Shown piece after piece: positions 49,101 to 61,200 of a stretch of DNA of 64,000 nt. Both the position numbers and the translations under genes were made by a program. This DNA is from Nipponacmea schrenckii (lineage: Eukaryota; Mollusca; Gastropoda; Lottiidae), in assembly GCA_030562195.1 (NCBI GenBank), contig CM060202.1, positions 31,672,599 through 31,736,598 of the forward strand, given 5' to 3'. Each line of letters opens with the position of its first letter. Position 1 is the stretch's first letter. The notes beneath the pieces are model-generated. The model did no database searches. It was not told the DNA's origin and worked only from the letters and a program-made list of their open reading frames with translations.

Positions 49101-52100
49101 AACTTACTTCTCCTGTCAATGATAACAATACTAACTTCTGTCAATGATAACAATACTTACTTCTCCTGTCAATGATAACAAAATTTACCTCTCCTGTCAA
49201 TGATAACAATACTAACTTCTGTCAATGATAATAAAACTTACTTCTCCTGTCAATGATAACAAAACTTTTCTCCTGTCAATGATAATAAAACTTAACTTCT
49301 GTCAATGATAACAAAATTTACTTCTCCTGTCAATGATAACAGAGCTTCTGTCAATGATAATAAAACTTACTTCTGTCAATGATAACAAAATTTACCTCTC
49401 CTGTCAATGATAACAAAACTTACTTCTCCTGTCAATGATAACAAAATTTACTTCTCCTGTCAATGATAACAAAACTTACTTCCCGTCAATGATAACAAAA
49501 CTTTTCTTCTGTCAATGATAACAAAACTTACTTCTTCTGTCAATGATAATAAAACTTACTTCTGTCAATGATAATAAAACTTACTTCTGTCAATGATAAC
49601 AAAACTTACTTCTCTGTCAATGATAATAAAACTTACTTCTCCTGTCAATGATAATAAAACTTACTTCTGTCAATGATAATAAAACTTACTCCTGTCAATG
49701 ATAATAAAACTTACTTCTCCTGTCAATGATAACAAAACTTACTTCTGTCAATGATAATAAAACTTACTCTTCAATGATAAAAAACTTACTCTGTCAATGA
49801 TAACAAAACTTACTTTCCCGTCAATGATAATAAAACTTACTTCTATCAATGATAATCAAACTTACTCCTGTCAATGATAACAAAACTTACTTCTCTGTCA
49901 ATGATAACAATACTTACTTCTCCTGTCAATGATAACAAAACTTACTTCTGTCAATGATAACAAAACTTACTCTGTCAATGATAATAAAACTTACTCCTGT
50001 CAATGATAACAAAACTTACTTCTTCTTCTGTCAATGATAACAAAACTTTTCTTCTTCTGTCAATGATAAAAAACTTACTCCTGTCAATGATAACAAAACT
50101 TACTTCTGTCAATGATAATCAAATTTACTTCTTCTGTCAATGATAAAAACTTACTTCTGTCAATGATAACAAAACTTACTTCTGTCAATGATAACAAAAC
50201 TTACTTCTGTCAATGATAACAAAACTTACTTCTCCTGTCAATGATAACAGAGCTTCTGTCAATGATAATAAAACTTACTTCTGTCAATGATAATAAAACT
50301 TACTCTCTGTCAATGATAACAGAGCTTCTGTCAATGATAATAAAACTTACTTCTGTCAATGATAACAAAACTTACCTCTCCTGTCAATGATAACAATACT
50401 AACTTCTGTCAATGATAATAAAACTTACTTCTCCTGTCAATGATAACAGAACTTCTGTCAATGATAATAAAACTTACTTCTTCTGTCAATGATAACAAAA
50501 CTTACTTCTCCTGTCAATGATAATAAAACTTACTTCTCCTGTCAATGATAATAAAACTAACTTCTGTCAATGATAATAAAACTTACTTCTCCTGTCAATG
50601 GATGGTTGATCTGTAAACAAGATGTATCTAACTTTCCCTTCACTTTAAATTTGGGTACATTCTGTTTCTAAAATAAAAAACATAAAACCATGTTCAGATT
50701 TTACACACAAAGTAAAATTACCATGGGTTGGTAATAGGGGGAGGGGCAAAGGTTAGGTAATAGGGAGGTGGGGTAAAGGTTATGTATTAGGGGGAGGGGT
50801 AAAGGTTAGGTAATAGGGGGAGAGGTAAAGGTTAGGTATTAGGGGGAGGGGTAAAGGTTAGGTATTAGGGGGAGGGGTAAAGGTTATGTATTAGGGGGAG
50901 GGGTAAAGGTTAAGTATTAGGGGAGGGGTAAAGGTTAGTATTAGGGGAGGGGTAAAGGTTATGTATTAGGGGAGGGGTAAAGGTTATGTATTAGGGGAGG
51001 GGTAAAGGTTATGTATTAGGGGGATGGGTAAAGGTTTGGTATAAGGGGGGGGGTAAAGGTTTGGTATAAGGGGGGAGGGGTAAAAGTTAGGTATTAGGGG
51101 GTTTGATTTAGGTATTTGAGGGTTAGAGTTCAATTTAATGGATTACATATAGAGAGTTAAGAGGTAAGGGAGGTAATACAAGGACGGTGGCTGCATCACA
51201 TACGGATTCGGACCACTAAAACATTTTATGCTAATGATTGTATACGAATTGAGTCCGTTCTATTTTTAGAAATCCTCTTTCTCCCTTCCTTTGGGGGTGT
51301 TTGCATGCCCATTTTGGATTAATTTTTGGTCTAGATTTGAAATTTGATGTCTGAAATTGCATTTTCTTTCAGAATTTCTGAGATAATGAGAAATTTAATT
51401 GGCGGAAGGTTATTTCTAAAAATAGTGGTTTTGTGTGCAGTGACAGTCAAGCGGATGTTGATAAAATGTAGTGGTTTACTTTCATTTTGTTTAGTTCAAG
51501 ATGTTCATGGTCATGCTATATTGGATTTTTGTACAGAAACCAAGTATTGGCCTGGCTTTCATGTGGCATATAAGAAAGTTTTCAACGAGATTTCTGGAAA
51601 AAGTTCTAGAAGGTTGAATTTTGTGATTTAACATGGAAATAGATGGCAAATGAATTAGCGGACTAAGTCCTGAATATTGGAGCTGATACTCAAAAACAAA
51701 CATGCTTTTTGATAATTTTGGCCTTTTTATGAATGGAAACTACAAAAAAGGTTGGTATCTCTCAATTTTTGTGAAAATTTAGAATTTTAGGGTCATATAT
51801 TGGAAATCGGCATTTTGGGGCCTATGGCCAATAGGCCTGTCATAGTGCATTGTATTGAGTTTTCAAAAATTCCTTTTTTTCCCTTTTTTGCACTTTCTAC
51901 TTTAAATACCTAGTAAAACAAGCCATTTTGAAGAGGCTATGGAGTCCTAATAAAATTCCTAATGCAGATATTCCTTATTTCAACCATTTAAATTTGGTTT
52001 TTCTTATGTATTTTTCAGACCTCAAGAATACAGTTTCTATAGCTGCCCTGAAAGTCCACTACAATGTATGGTATGCCTTTTTCCTGGAATCAGGAGAATG

Positions 52101-54969
52101 TAGAATGCTTTTTGGACAGTAAAAACAGCCTGAATTATCTCTGGGGCAATTTCAAACTCAAATTTATGATAATTATGAAGATTTCACCAGGAACAGTCAG
52201 AATGAGTGTAGAGACATTGAATGGCCAACTAGGTAACAAATGTTGCCATTTTTTCTGCCTTTTTGGGGTTTGTAGGCTGGAATTATGTTAAAATACTTAT
52301 TAGTCTTTACAAATTTCATTTATTTAGAGAAATAAGAAAGTTATGATTGATTTAGTGTAAGACGCACCATCAATGATATCTTATAGAGGGCTAAATAGAG
52401 GTAGAGGTGCATCAGTAAAAACGCTGTCATTTGCATACTTTGGGGTTTATTTGCATAATTTTTGGACAGGTTCATCCTGAGATGTTGTAAAACAAGTTAA
52501 GACAATAAACAAAAATTGCCCCCCTATATAGGACTCAGACCATTAAAACATTTTATGCTAATGATTGTATACGAATTGAGTCCGTTCTATTTTTAGAAAT
52601 CCTCTTTCTCCCTTCCTTTGGGGGTGTTTGCATGCCCATTTTGGACTAATTTTTGGTCTAGATTTGAAATTTGATGTCTGAAATTGCATTTTCTTTCAGA
52701 ATTTCTGAGATAATGAGAAATTTAATTGGCGGAAGGTTATTTCTAAAAATAGTGTGCAGTGACAGTCAAGCGGATGTTGATAAAATGTAGTGGTTTACTT
52801 TCATTTTGTTTAGTTCAAGATGTTCATGGTCATGCTATATTGGATTTTTGTACAGAAACCAAGTATTGGCCTGGCTTTCATGTGGCATATAAGAAAGTTT
52901 TCAACGAGATTTCTGGAAAAAGTTCTAGAAGGTTGAATTTTGTGATTTAACATGGAAATAGATGGCAAATGAATTAGCGGACTAAGTCCATACAAGTAAT
53001 CTTAACAAACCTCTTTTAAATTAGACAGAGTTTCTGGGGTGATGGTAAAATTGACAGGTTTGGGTATCGCTTTCTCTTCTTGTGACTACAAAACACAAAC
53101 AAATATATCACCAGTATATATCAAATATATCACTAGTATATCACAAATATATTACAAATATATCACCAGTATATACAATAATATCACCATTATATATCAA
53201 ATATATCACCAGTATATATCAAATATATCACTAGTATATCACAAATATATCACTAGTATATACAATAATATCACCAGTATATACAAATATATCACTAGTA
53301 CTATACAAATATATTATAAATATATCACCAGTATATAACAAATATATCACCAGTATATATCAAATATATCACCATTATATATCAAATATATCACCAGTAT
53401 ATATCAAATATATCACCAGTATATATCAAATATATCACTAGTACTATACAAATATATTATAAATATATCACCAGTATATACAATAATATCACCATAATAT
53501 ATCAAATATATCACTAGTACTATACAAATATATGATAAATATATCACTAGTACTATACAAATATATGATAAATATATCACTAGTACTATACAAATATATT
53601 ATAAATATATCACCAGTATATACAATAATATCACCAGTATATATCAAATATATCACTAGTACTATACAAATATATTATAAATATATCACCAGTATATACA
53701 AATATATCACCAGTATATATCAAATATATCACCAGTATATACAAATATATCACCAGTATATACAAATATATCACCAGTATATACAAATATATCACCAGTA
53801 TATACAAATATATCACCAGTATATACAAATATATCACCAGTATATACAAATATATCACCAGTATATACAAATATATCACCAGTATATCACAAATATATCA
53901 CTAGTATATACAATAATATCACCAGTATATATCAAATATATCACCAGTATATACAAAATATCACCAGTATATATCAAATATATCACCAGTATATACAATA
54001 ATATCACCAGTATATATCAAATATATCACCAGTATATACAATAATATCACCAGTATATATCAAATATATCACCAGTATATATCAAATATATCACTAGTAT
54101 ATACAATAAAATCACCAGTATATATCAAATATATCACCAGTATATATCAAATATATCACCAGTATATACAATAATATCACCAGTATATATCAAATATATC
54201 ACCAGTATATACAATAATATCACCAGTATATATCAAATATATCACCAGTATATATCAAATATAGCACTAGTACTATACACATTTTTCTGTATATGGCAAA
54301 ATTTAAACTTTACAAAATATCACCAGTATATACCAATAGATCACCAATATACATAAATAGATCACCAATATACATAAATAGATCACCAATATACATAAAT
54401 AGATCACCAGACAAATGTATCACCAGTATATCCTGATACAGACCTTATATTCAACAATGAATTCAACTTGTTTCTGTAAATCTTTACTTAATAATGATCT
54501 CTTCATGTCAACTTTCACATTATACTGAAAATAAAACATAGAATCATCCAAAATAAATAGAATATTTAATCAATTACATTATACTGTGTTTATGATTAAT
54601 ATTGTTACTATATATTCCCAGTATGAATCTATCTATAATCTATAATCTATCTATAATCTATAATCTATAATCTATACTTAATCTATAATCTTTAATCACT
54701 ATAATCTATAATCTTTATTCTATAATCTATCTATAATCTATAATCTATCTATAATCTATAATCTATCTATAATATATAATCTATCTATAATCTATAATCT
54801 ATCTATAATCTATAATCTATCTATAATCATTAATCTATAATCTATCTATATTACTATTCTATAATCTATATATTCTATAATCTATCTATAATCTATCTAT
54901 AATATATAATCTATCTATAATCTATAATCTATCTATAATCTATCTATAATATATAATATATATAAGAGG

Positions 54970-55016
<47 letters not shown>

Positions 55017-57515
55017 GTCGCCATAGATCAGAGACGGAGGCAGGCAAGAAGGAGATTCTGTGCATGCACAATCCTGTATATGCAAGGATGTGCACCTGAG
55101 TCTTTGTTTTGGCATTTGTTGTTTACTTTGTCAAAAATGTTGAAATCAACAATCATGCAAACACAGTAAACAAGCCTCCCAGAAATGTGAAGAACATTCT
55201 AGAGCCAATATAAGGGAGTGACCATAACTGAGAGACGGCGAGACTGGGATGCATATTCCTGGAAATGCAAAGATGTGCACCAGTTTTTTTCCTTCGTTGT
55301 TTACTTTGTCAAAAAACACACTGAAGACTGCCGAGTGAAACGGCATAATTTTCTTTTATTTACTTTGGCTATTAATAGATTTACCAACGGTTATCAAGTC
55401 CGTGAAGGCCGATGACAAATTGTTTTTGGATAACCATGTCTACAATTTAAACCAATAGAATGCCTCTCAAATATTCGGCGCCGATATTTTTATATTTAAG
55501 TACTGAATGTTTTTTCACTACCAACTACTCATGCATTGAATTAAAAATCCTTCAAGACTGATCAGTCAAGGGGCATCTAATGCAGCTGTATAACCAATAT
55601 CAATCAGCCTTCCAAACTATTGAGCTTTTTGTGTGTATATGTGTGTGGTTTGTATTGGTGGGTGTGAAAGTCAAGACATTCAAGTGACTGGTAAATAACC
55701 CCGGGCGAGGCTGGGAATAAGCGCTAGTGGTAGAATAATATTATTTATATTATACCTAGTGCCTTCAACCTAATTTAATGTTGAGTTTAACAATGTCAGA
55801 AATCTATAGATATAAGTTATATATTATATATAATAAGTTGGAGTGAGGAATAGATATAAGTTATATATTATATAAAATTTTAAGTTGAGTGTTAAGGAAT
55901 AGATATAAGTTATATATTATATATAATAAGTTGGTGTGAGGAATAGATATAAGTTATATATTATATACAATAAGTTGGTGTGAGGAATAGATATAAGTTA
56001 TATATTATATATAATAAGTTGGAGTGAGGAATAGATATAAGTTATATATTATAATATAATAAGTTGGTGTGAGGAATAGATATAAGTTATATATTATATA
56101 CAATAAGTTGGTGTGAGGAAATAAAATTGTCAATATGAAATTAAAATCCATATAAGTACAATAAATTTTTGGTGTTTTGAAGGAACTAAATGAACTTGTT
56201 TTTCCATTAGGTACCAGGTTTGACATTAACAGAAATGTTTATAAGGGAATTTCAATATAGAATTTTCAAACTGATACAGTAAAGTGGTTTCAATTGAACG
56301 GTTAAGGTAAATGGTTTCAATTGAAAGTACAGTAAAATGGTTTCAATTGAAAGTACAGTAAAATGGTAGTTCAATTGAAAGTACAGTAAAATGGTTTCAA
56401 TTGAAAGTACAGTAAAATGGTTTCAATTGAAAGTACAGTAAAATGGTTTCAATTGAAGGTACAGTAAAATGGTTTCAATTGAAGGTACAGTAAAATGGTT
56501 TCAATTGAAGGTACAGTAAAATGGTTTCAACTGAAGGTATGAGAAGTTATAGAAGGTAAGTTACCATAAATATCCTTCAAATAAAACATGGCGAAGTTGT
56601 TAGTTAGAATTGTCTTTCTAATATGAACTCAGATCTCACATGTACACAATTAAATAAACTTCTCATTCTGAATGTATTTATCACGAGATAATTAATTAAT
56701 TTATATTTTCTGTTTAAATATTAGCTATGATTTAAAATTTTTAGTGAAAAGATGTTAAATGTGATAATATTTATAATAAATAATAATATTAACATTGTAA
56801 TTTCTGATATCAACTATCCCTAATATACCCTCACTACTCTCTTCTTTCCTTGGCCAGTGCTTTCAGGTATATCAACCTCTTCCATTAAACAAAAACCAAC
56901 CTTTAATGAATTATAAAAAGCTTCGAACATGCCGACACTCTTGGCGCTGAGTTGTAGATTGACGTTTCCATCCATAGACAGGATAACACCTTGATGTTGT
57001 AGAATTCCTCGACTTTCAACAATTACTATCCCTGATACCATATCCTATAAACAATTTATAATAAAAATATTTTATTTCTATCAACCTTTGTAGAATTTCT
57101 ATCTATAGTGTAACACAGAGACAGTGATATTATATATGACATATTTAGATGACGTGAAGGTTCAAAGAAATTAAAAAGAGGACAATTTTCTTAACAGAAA
57201 TTTTACAGAACCTGAACTTCATATATTTTACTATATTTTACCCGAAACATACTGACTATATTTATTTTTCAAACCCATCAATAATAAGAAATAGGATAGT
57301 CTCAAGCAGAATGCCCCTCCCCCTTATTCTTATATCTTATGTTTTATTCCATGTTTACAAAATTTCACGGAGCAGTGAGACTAAAATGATTACAAGAGGC
57401 TGCAAAAACGCTTGTTGTCCATGTGCAATGATTTTTATAAAAATTTAAACGTAGTCATTACCCCCTCACGGTAAACTTTATTCACTTTTTTCAGTCGGAT
57501 ATCAACAGTCGCCAT
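46176..57515 (-). CDS. VPS26C: vacuolar protein sorting-associated protein 26C (DSCR3)
   Basis: Exons on the minus strand: 57515-57462, 57044-56901, (exon 3, disrupted, about 56260-56140), 54524-54444, 53085-53011, 50667-50587, 47099-47003, 46779-46654, 46258-46176. The start is MATVDIRLKKVNKVYREG. Diagnostic stretches are GNVNLQLSAKSVGMFEAFYN, DMKRSLLSKDLQK, NFTITPETLSNLKE, IQLVRVETCGCAEGYAKD, ATEIQNIQIADGDVC, YMIFPRLFTCPTL and DDHLVTENFPVKL, all in the order of the arrestin-fold VPS26C. With VPS35L and VPS29 this protein forms Retriever, part of Commander, which recycles integrins and other cargo from endosomes (family knowledge). All junctions have consistent phase except at exon 3, whose frame is broken. 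Its intron after exon 50667-50587 holds a splice-site-bearing array. The gene is tail-to-tail with BAG1 and head-to-head with the SAXO-like gene. Confidence 0.9.
47338..50600. repeat. ~25-30-bp array of exon-end plus 5' splice site units
   Basis: More than 100 units. On the minus strand each reads GTAAGTTTTGTTATC then ATTGACAGGAGAA or a shortened ATTGACAGAA. The exon 50667-50587 ends with exactly ATTGACAGGAGAA|GTAAGTTTT, so the unit is the last 13 exon bases plus about 15 intron bases. The array occupies nearly the whole VPS26C intron before exon 47099. Unit length varies mainly by CTC and TTC insertions or losses on the plus strand. Confidence 0.95.
50715..51110. repeat. ~25-bp G-rich minisatellite
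   Basis: About 14 copies of GGTAAAGGTTATGTATTAGG with G-runs (GGGGGAGGGG) in VPS26C intron 5. The plus strand could form G-quadruplexes. Confidence 0.9.
51204..52989. mobile_element. 1.8-kb element with ~465-bp direct terminal repeats
   Basis: Two nearly identical ~465-bp copies, 51204-51670 and about 52526-52989, flank about 855 bases of unique sequence. Copy 2 lacks a short stretch (TTTTGTG) present in copy 1. Each begins GGA(T/C)TC and ends CTAAGTCC, so copy 2 ends are a short inverted repeat (GGACT/AGTCC) rather than TG/CA. The element is flanked on both sides by ATAC, a likely 4-bp target duplication. It resembles a non-autonomous LTR-type element (TRIM) of unusual ends. No reverse transcriptase or other known domain is visible inside. 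It sits in VPS26C intron 5, 21 bases from the donor of exon 53085-53011. Confidence 0.65.
53100..54290. repeat. ~15-18-bp AT-rich minisatellite
   Basis: About 70 copies of ATATATCACCAGTATATACA and variants (TATATCAAAT, TAGTACTATAC) in the VPS26C intron between exons 54444 and 53085. Long open frames on both strands are repeat artefacts. Confidence 0.95.
54625..54960. repeat. ATCTATAATCT simple-type repeat
   Basis: Interspersed ATCTATA and ATCT units over about 330 bases in the VPS26C intron upstream of exon 54524. Confidence 0.9.
54972..55012. repeat. GT dinucleotide microsatellite
   Basis: About 20 GT units, uninterrupted. Confidence 0.95.
55015..55325. repeat. diverged duplicate pair, possible transposon remnant
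   Basis: Segments at about 55015-55145 and 55215-55320 share GAGACGG, TGCAAGGATGTGCACC or GCAAAGATGTGCACC, and GTTGTTTACTTTGTCAAAAA. They are about 75-80% alike and may be two copies of an unknown short interspersed element next to the GT run. Confidence 0.5.
55800..56115. repeat. 44-bp AT-rich minisatellite
   Basis: Seven copies of GAGGAATAGATATAAGTTAT then ATATTATATATAATAAGTTGG, in a VPS26C intron. Confidence 0.95.
56140..56260 (-). pseudogene. frame-disrupted VPS26C exon 3
   Basis: On the minus strand ISVNVKPGT and, shifted by one base, PNGKTSSFSSFK and PKIYCTYMDFNF follow each other where VPS26C needs its VKPG..P.GKTEIPFEF..YETYHG.F region. Order and spacing fit, but there are stops and a frame change, and no clean splice sites. 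It is either an error-rich consensus or a decayed exon; no intact copy was found elsewhere between exons 2 and 4. Confidence 0.45.
56275..56545. repeat. 25-bp minisatellite
   Basis: About ten copies of GTACAGTAAAATGGTTTCAA then TTGAA in the VPS26C intron between exons 2 and 3, directly beside the disrupted exon 3. Confidence 0.95.
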
Positions 57516-58274
57516 TTTGAGGTCATGTGGTATATGATCGCTTGCATCACAGAAAATAAAAATTAATTCTTACAATTTCACAAAATAATCATTTGATTTC
57601 AGAAATATTATACCACCTACGTCATAAAGTTAACATTAAGTTTAATATCATCGATAGTTATAGAAGATTAAGAGTTAGCTATTATTATGTTTTTTGTTTT
57701 AAGCGACACCGTTCTATTCACCTCCCTCTGAAATATTAAATTCAATCCAAACATCATAATTGGTGATTAAAATCTCATTAATTATGACTGATGACGTAAG
57801 ACCTTTGCCTTCATTTTGTCCCTGAATCCCTACAGAAGCATAAATCTTCTCGTAACTTAAAGTACCGTTACCACAGAGGGAGGACAATAGAACAGCCGTA
57901 ACTAAGTACGCCGAAAGATAGGTCCTGATTATCCAGTCTGAAGTTCAAACCCATATTTGATAGAGGTGTAATGGTATCTCGGTTGCCAGGTGCCAATAAC
58001 TACCTAACACTCGACAGTGATCGTTAACTTTTCACCAAATAACAATAAAAGTGTTGTTTATAACGTCGAGTGGTTGAATGAAAGTTTATAGTATAATGTA
58101 TAGACTAAGAAGCGGATAAACTGTTTATTAAAACCATATAACATGGATTAAAGTGAATTATAAACACATTTCGTGTGAATTAAGAACTTTTTAAAGGGGT
58201 TAATTCGTGTAATTTGTAATTTGAGTTTACCCCATTGTAGACAGATTTCTAAAAAATCACGATATTACTGCACT
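57516..58274. promoter_or_regulatory. shared head-to-head promoter region of VPS26C and SAXO-like gene
   Basis: The two start codons are 760 bases apart and divergent. The interval must hold both 5' UTRs and probably a bidirectional promoter. I see no TATA box that decides a start; a broadly AT-rich sequence with no repeats stands out against the arrays on either side. Confidence 0.5.
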
Positions 58275-61200
58275 ATGTCTATCAAACCTGCAGTTTTCGA
58301 CAATCCGGAACTTTTTACCGAGATTTTCCCTGACGATGTGGATATTAATGATATTTGTGATTGTGGGTAAGTGTGTAGAATCTGTTTGGGTAGAGGGCGA
58401 GCTGTATGTTAGGGCGATAGCCCAGTCAATAGTAGGTATTGTTAGTAAGTTAGTACTGCTGTCTGTACTTCTATAGAAGAACTGACCTAGGTAACACGTA
58501 GAAACTAATAGCCCAGTCAATAGTAGGTATTGTTAGTAAGTTAGTACTGCTGTCTGTACTTCTATAGAAGAACTGACCTAGGTAACATGTAGAAACTAAT
58601 AGCCCAGTCAATAGTAGGTATTATTAGTAAGTTAGTACTGCTGTCTGTACTTCTATAGAAGAACTGACCTAGGTAACACGTAGAAACTAATAGCCCAGTC
58701 AATAGTAGGTATTGTTAGTAAGTTAGTACTGCTGTCTGTACTTCTATAGAAGAACTGACCTAGGTAACACGTAGAAACTAATAGCCCAGTCAATAGTAGG
58801 TATTGTTAGTAAGTTAGTACTGCTGTCTGTACTTCTATAGAAGAACTGACCTAGGTAACACGTAGAAACTAATAGCCCAGTCAATAGTAGGTATTGTTAG
58901 TAAGTTAGTACTGCTGTCTGTACTTCTATAGAAGAACTGACCTAGGTAACACGTAGAAACTAATAGCACAGTCAATAGTAGGTATTGTTAGTAAGTTAGT
59001 ACTGCTGTCTGTACTTCTATAGAAGAACTGACCTAGGTAACACGTAGAAACTAATAGCACAGTCAATAGTAGGTATTGTTAGTAAGTTAGTACTGCTGTC
59101 TGTACTTCTATAGAAGAACTGACCTAGGTAACACGTAGAAACTGATAGCCCAGTCAATAGTAGGTATTGTTAGTAAGTTAGTACTGCTGTCTGTACTTCT
59201 ATAGAAGAACTGGCCTAGGTAACACGTAGAAACTGATAGCCCAGTCAATAGTAGGTATTGTTAGTAAGTTAGTACTGCTGTCTGTACTTCTATAGAAGAA
59301 CTGACCTAGGTAACACGTAGAAACTAATAGCCCAGTCAATAGTAGGTATTGTTAGTAAGTTAGTACTGCTGTCTGTACTTCTATAGAAGAACTGACCTAG
59401 GTAACATGTAGAAACTAATAGCCCAGTCAATAGTAGGTATTGTTAGTAAGTTAGTACTGCTGTCTGTACTTCTATAGAAGAACTGACCTATGTCACACGT
59501 AGAAACTAACGAGTTAGATTACCACAGTGATATCTCTGTAACATACTATATTATAATGTAACTAAGAGAATCATATCAACTATGTTAAGAGATAATATTA
59601 ACCTAATCCACGTAACTCGATATCTCACCTATTGTTATATATTGAACTCTATTATTAGTCATTAGTATTTTAAAACTTATATAGATAGATAGCATATATA
59701 TATATATATACAGATATCAGTTAGTATAAAGCCAGGAAAACTATTCACATTATTATTAAAATAATAGATAGCATATATATATATATATATCAGTCAGTAT
59801 AAAGCCAGGAAAACCATTCACATTATTATTAAAATAATAGATAGCATATATATATATATACAGATATCAGTTAGTATAAAGCCAGGAAAACCATTACATT
59901 ATTATTAAAATAATAAATAGCAAAAATATACAGATATCAGTCAGTATAAAGCCAGGAAAACCATTACATTATTATTAATAATAATAGCATTATATAATAT
60001 ATATATCAGTCAGTATAAAGCCAGGAAAACATTCACATTATTATTAAAATAATAAATAGCAAATTTTATAAAGTAAGAATAAGCCGGAAAATATTTATTA
60101 TTTTATAATAATAGCATTATATGATTATTATAGTTTTTCAAAGTTAGTTAAAGGAAAACCTTACATTATTATTGAAATAATTCATTATATATCTTATTAG
60201 TCAGTATAAACCAAAATTTTACATTATTTTAAATAATAGATAGCAGATATAGTGTCCATTATTTTTAAAAAAGTGTCCATTATTTTTTAGTTGTTTGGAC
60301 CTTCTATCTTTTCACTGACAAAGCAATTCAATTATATATTCAGTTTTATTTTACAACTTTCCCATTTGATAAAGTGAAATACAGCGTGTTTTTTATTCTG
60401 TTTGTTAACCTTTGTTTACAATCGCATCTATGTTAGTTTTTTTCCAAAGGTTTGTAAAACCTAATTGTTATGGCATTAGAGTTCGATATATATCCTTATT
60501 TTCATTTTCTTTTTGCTCTTACTTTGTTATAATCGGATGAAATATCAGAAAAAAGGCCTAACCGTATTTGAAAATTTGATTGTTCATACTAAATATTATC
60601 CATTGGCTCGAATATTCTAAAGGTGAATTGAATTATAAATATATCGTTTTCACTTGATGAATACATTGTGTGTAGAAGACAGCTGCAGAGTATGTTTGCC
60701 ACAGTCTAAATCACAATCTGAACCCACATAACTATTAATCAATCAATGAGTTGTGTTGATTACAATTAGTTTAACTTTGTAGGGCTATTATTTAAGTAGG
60801 ATAGCGTCCTCAAACTGTCTATTATGTAAGAGAGAGAACAGTGTTCGGGGCTAACGCCCCTCACAAACTGTCCTCTCTCTAACATAATAGACAGTTTTCG
60901 GCCTCTATCCCTTACTTAGTTGGACGTTAAACAAATCCACACAGTCTTAGGTAAAGATTGAACAACGATGTGCGATCCGATAAGATATCAATGGACAGAG
61001 AAATTTATCAGAGCTAAATCACTATTCAAAATCATAATCAGACTTCCGAGTCGTGTACAATTAAGATATTTCAGAATTAAAATTAATATAATATTAGAAA
61101 TGTTCAATCTACGGAATGGAATGGACCATTGAGTTTTAAGCTATTATTTTAGATAGAAGCTGCAATTTTCATCTATTTCTATTACATTTCGAAGACAATT

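Noticed and set aside
51344..51631. 95-codon frame in the terminal repeat element, repeated in part at 52759-52950
   Set aside because: It lies within the direct repeat, shows no known domain, and the second copy is shortened; probably a chance frame.
53039..54044. Long open frames of Tyr/Ile/Ser/Thr repeats on both strands
   Set aside because: These come from the ATATATCACCAGT array; only the real VPS26C exon 53011-53085 overlaps one end.
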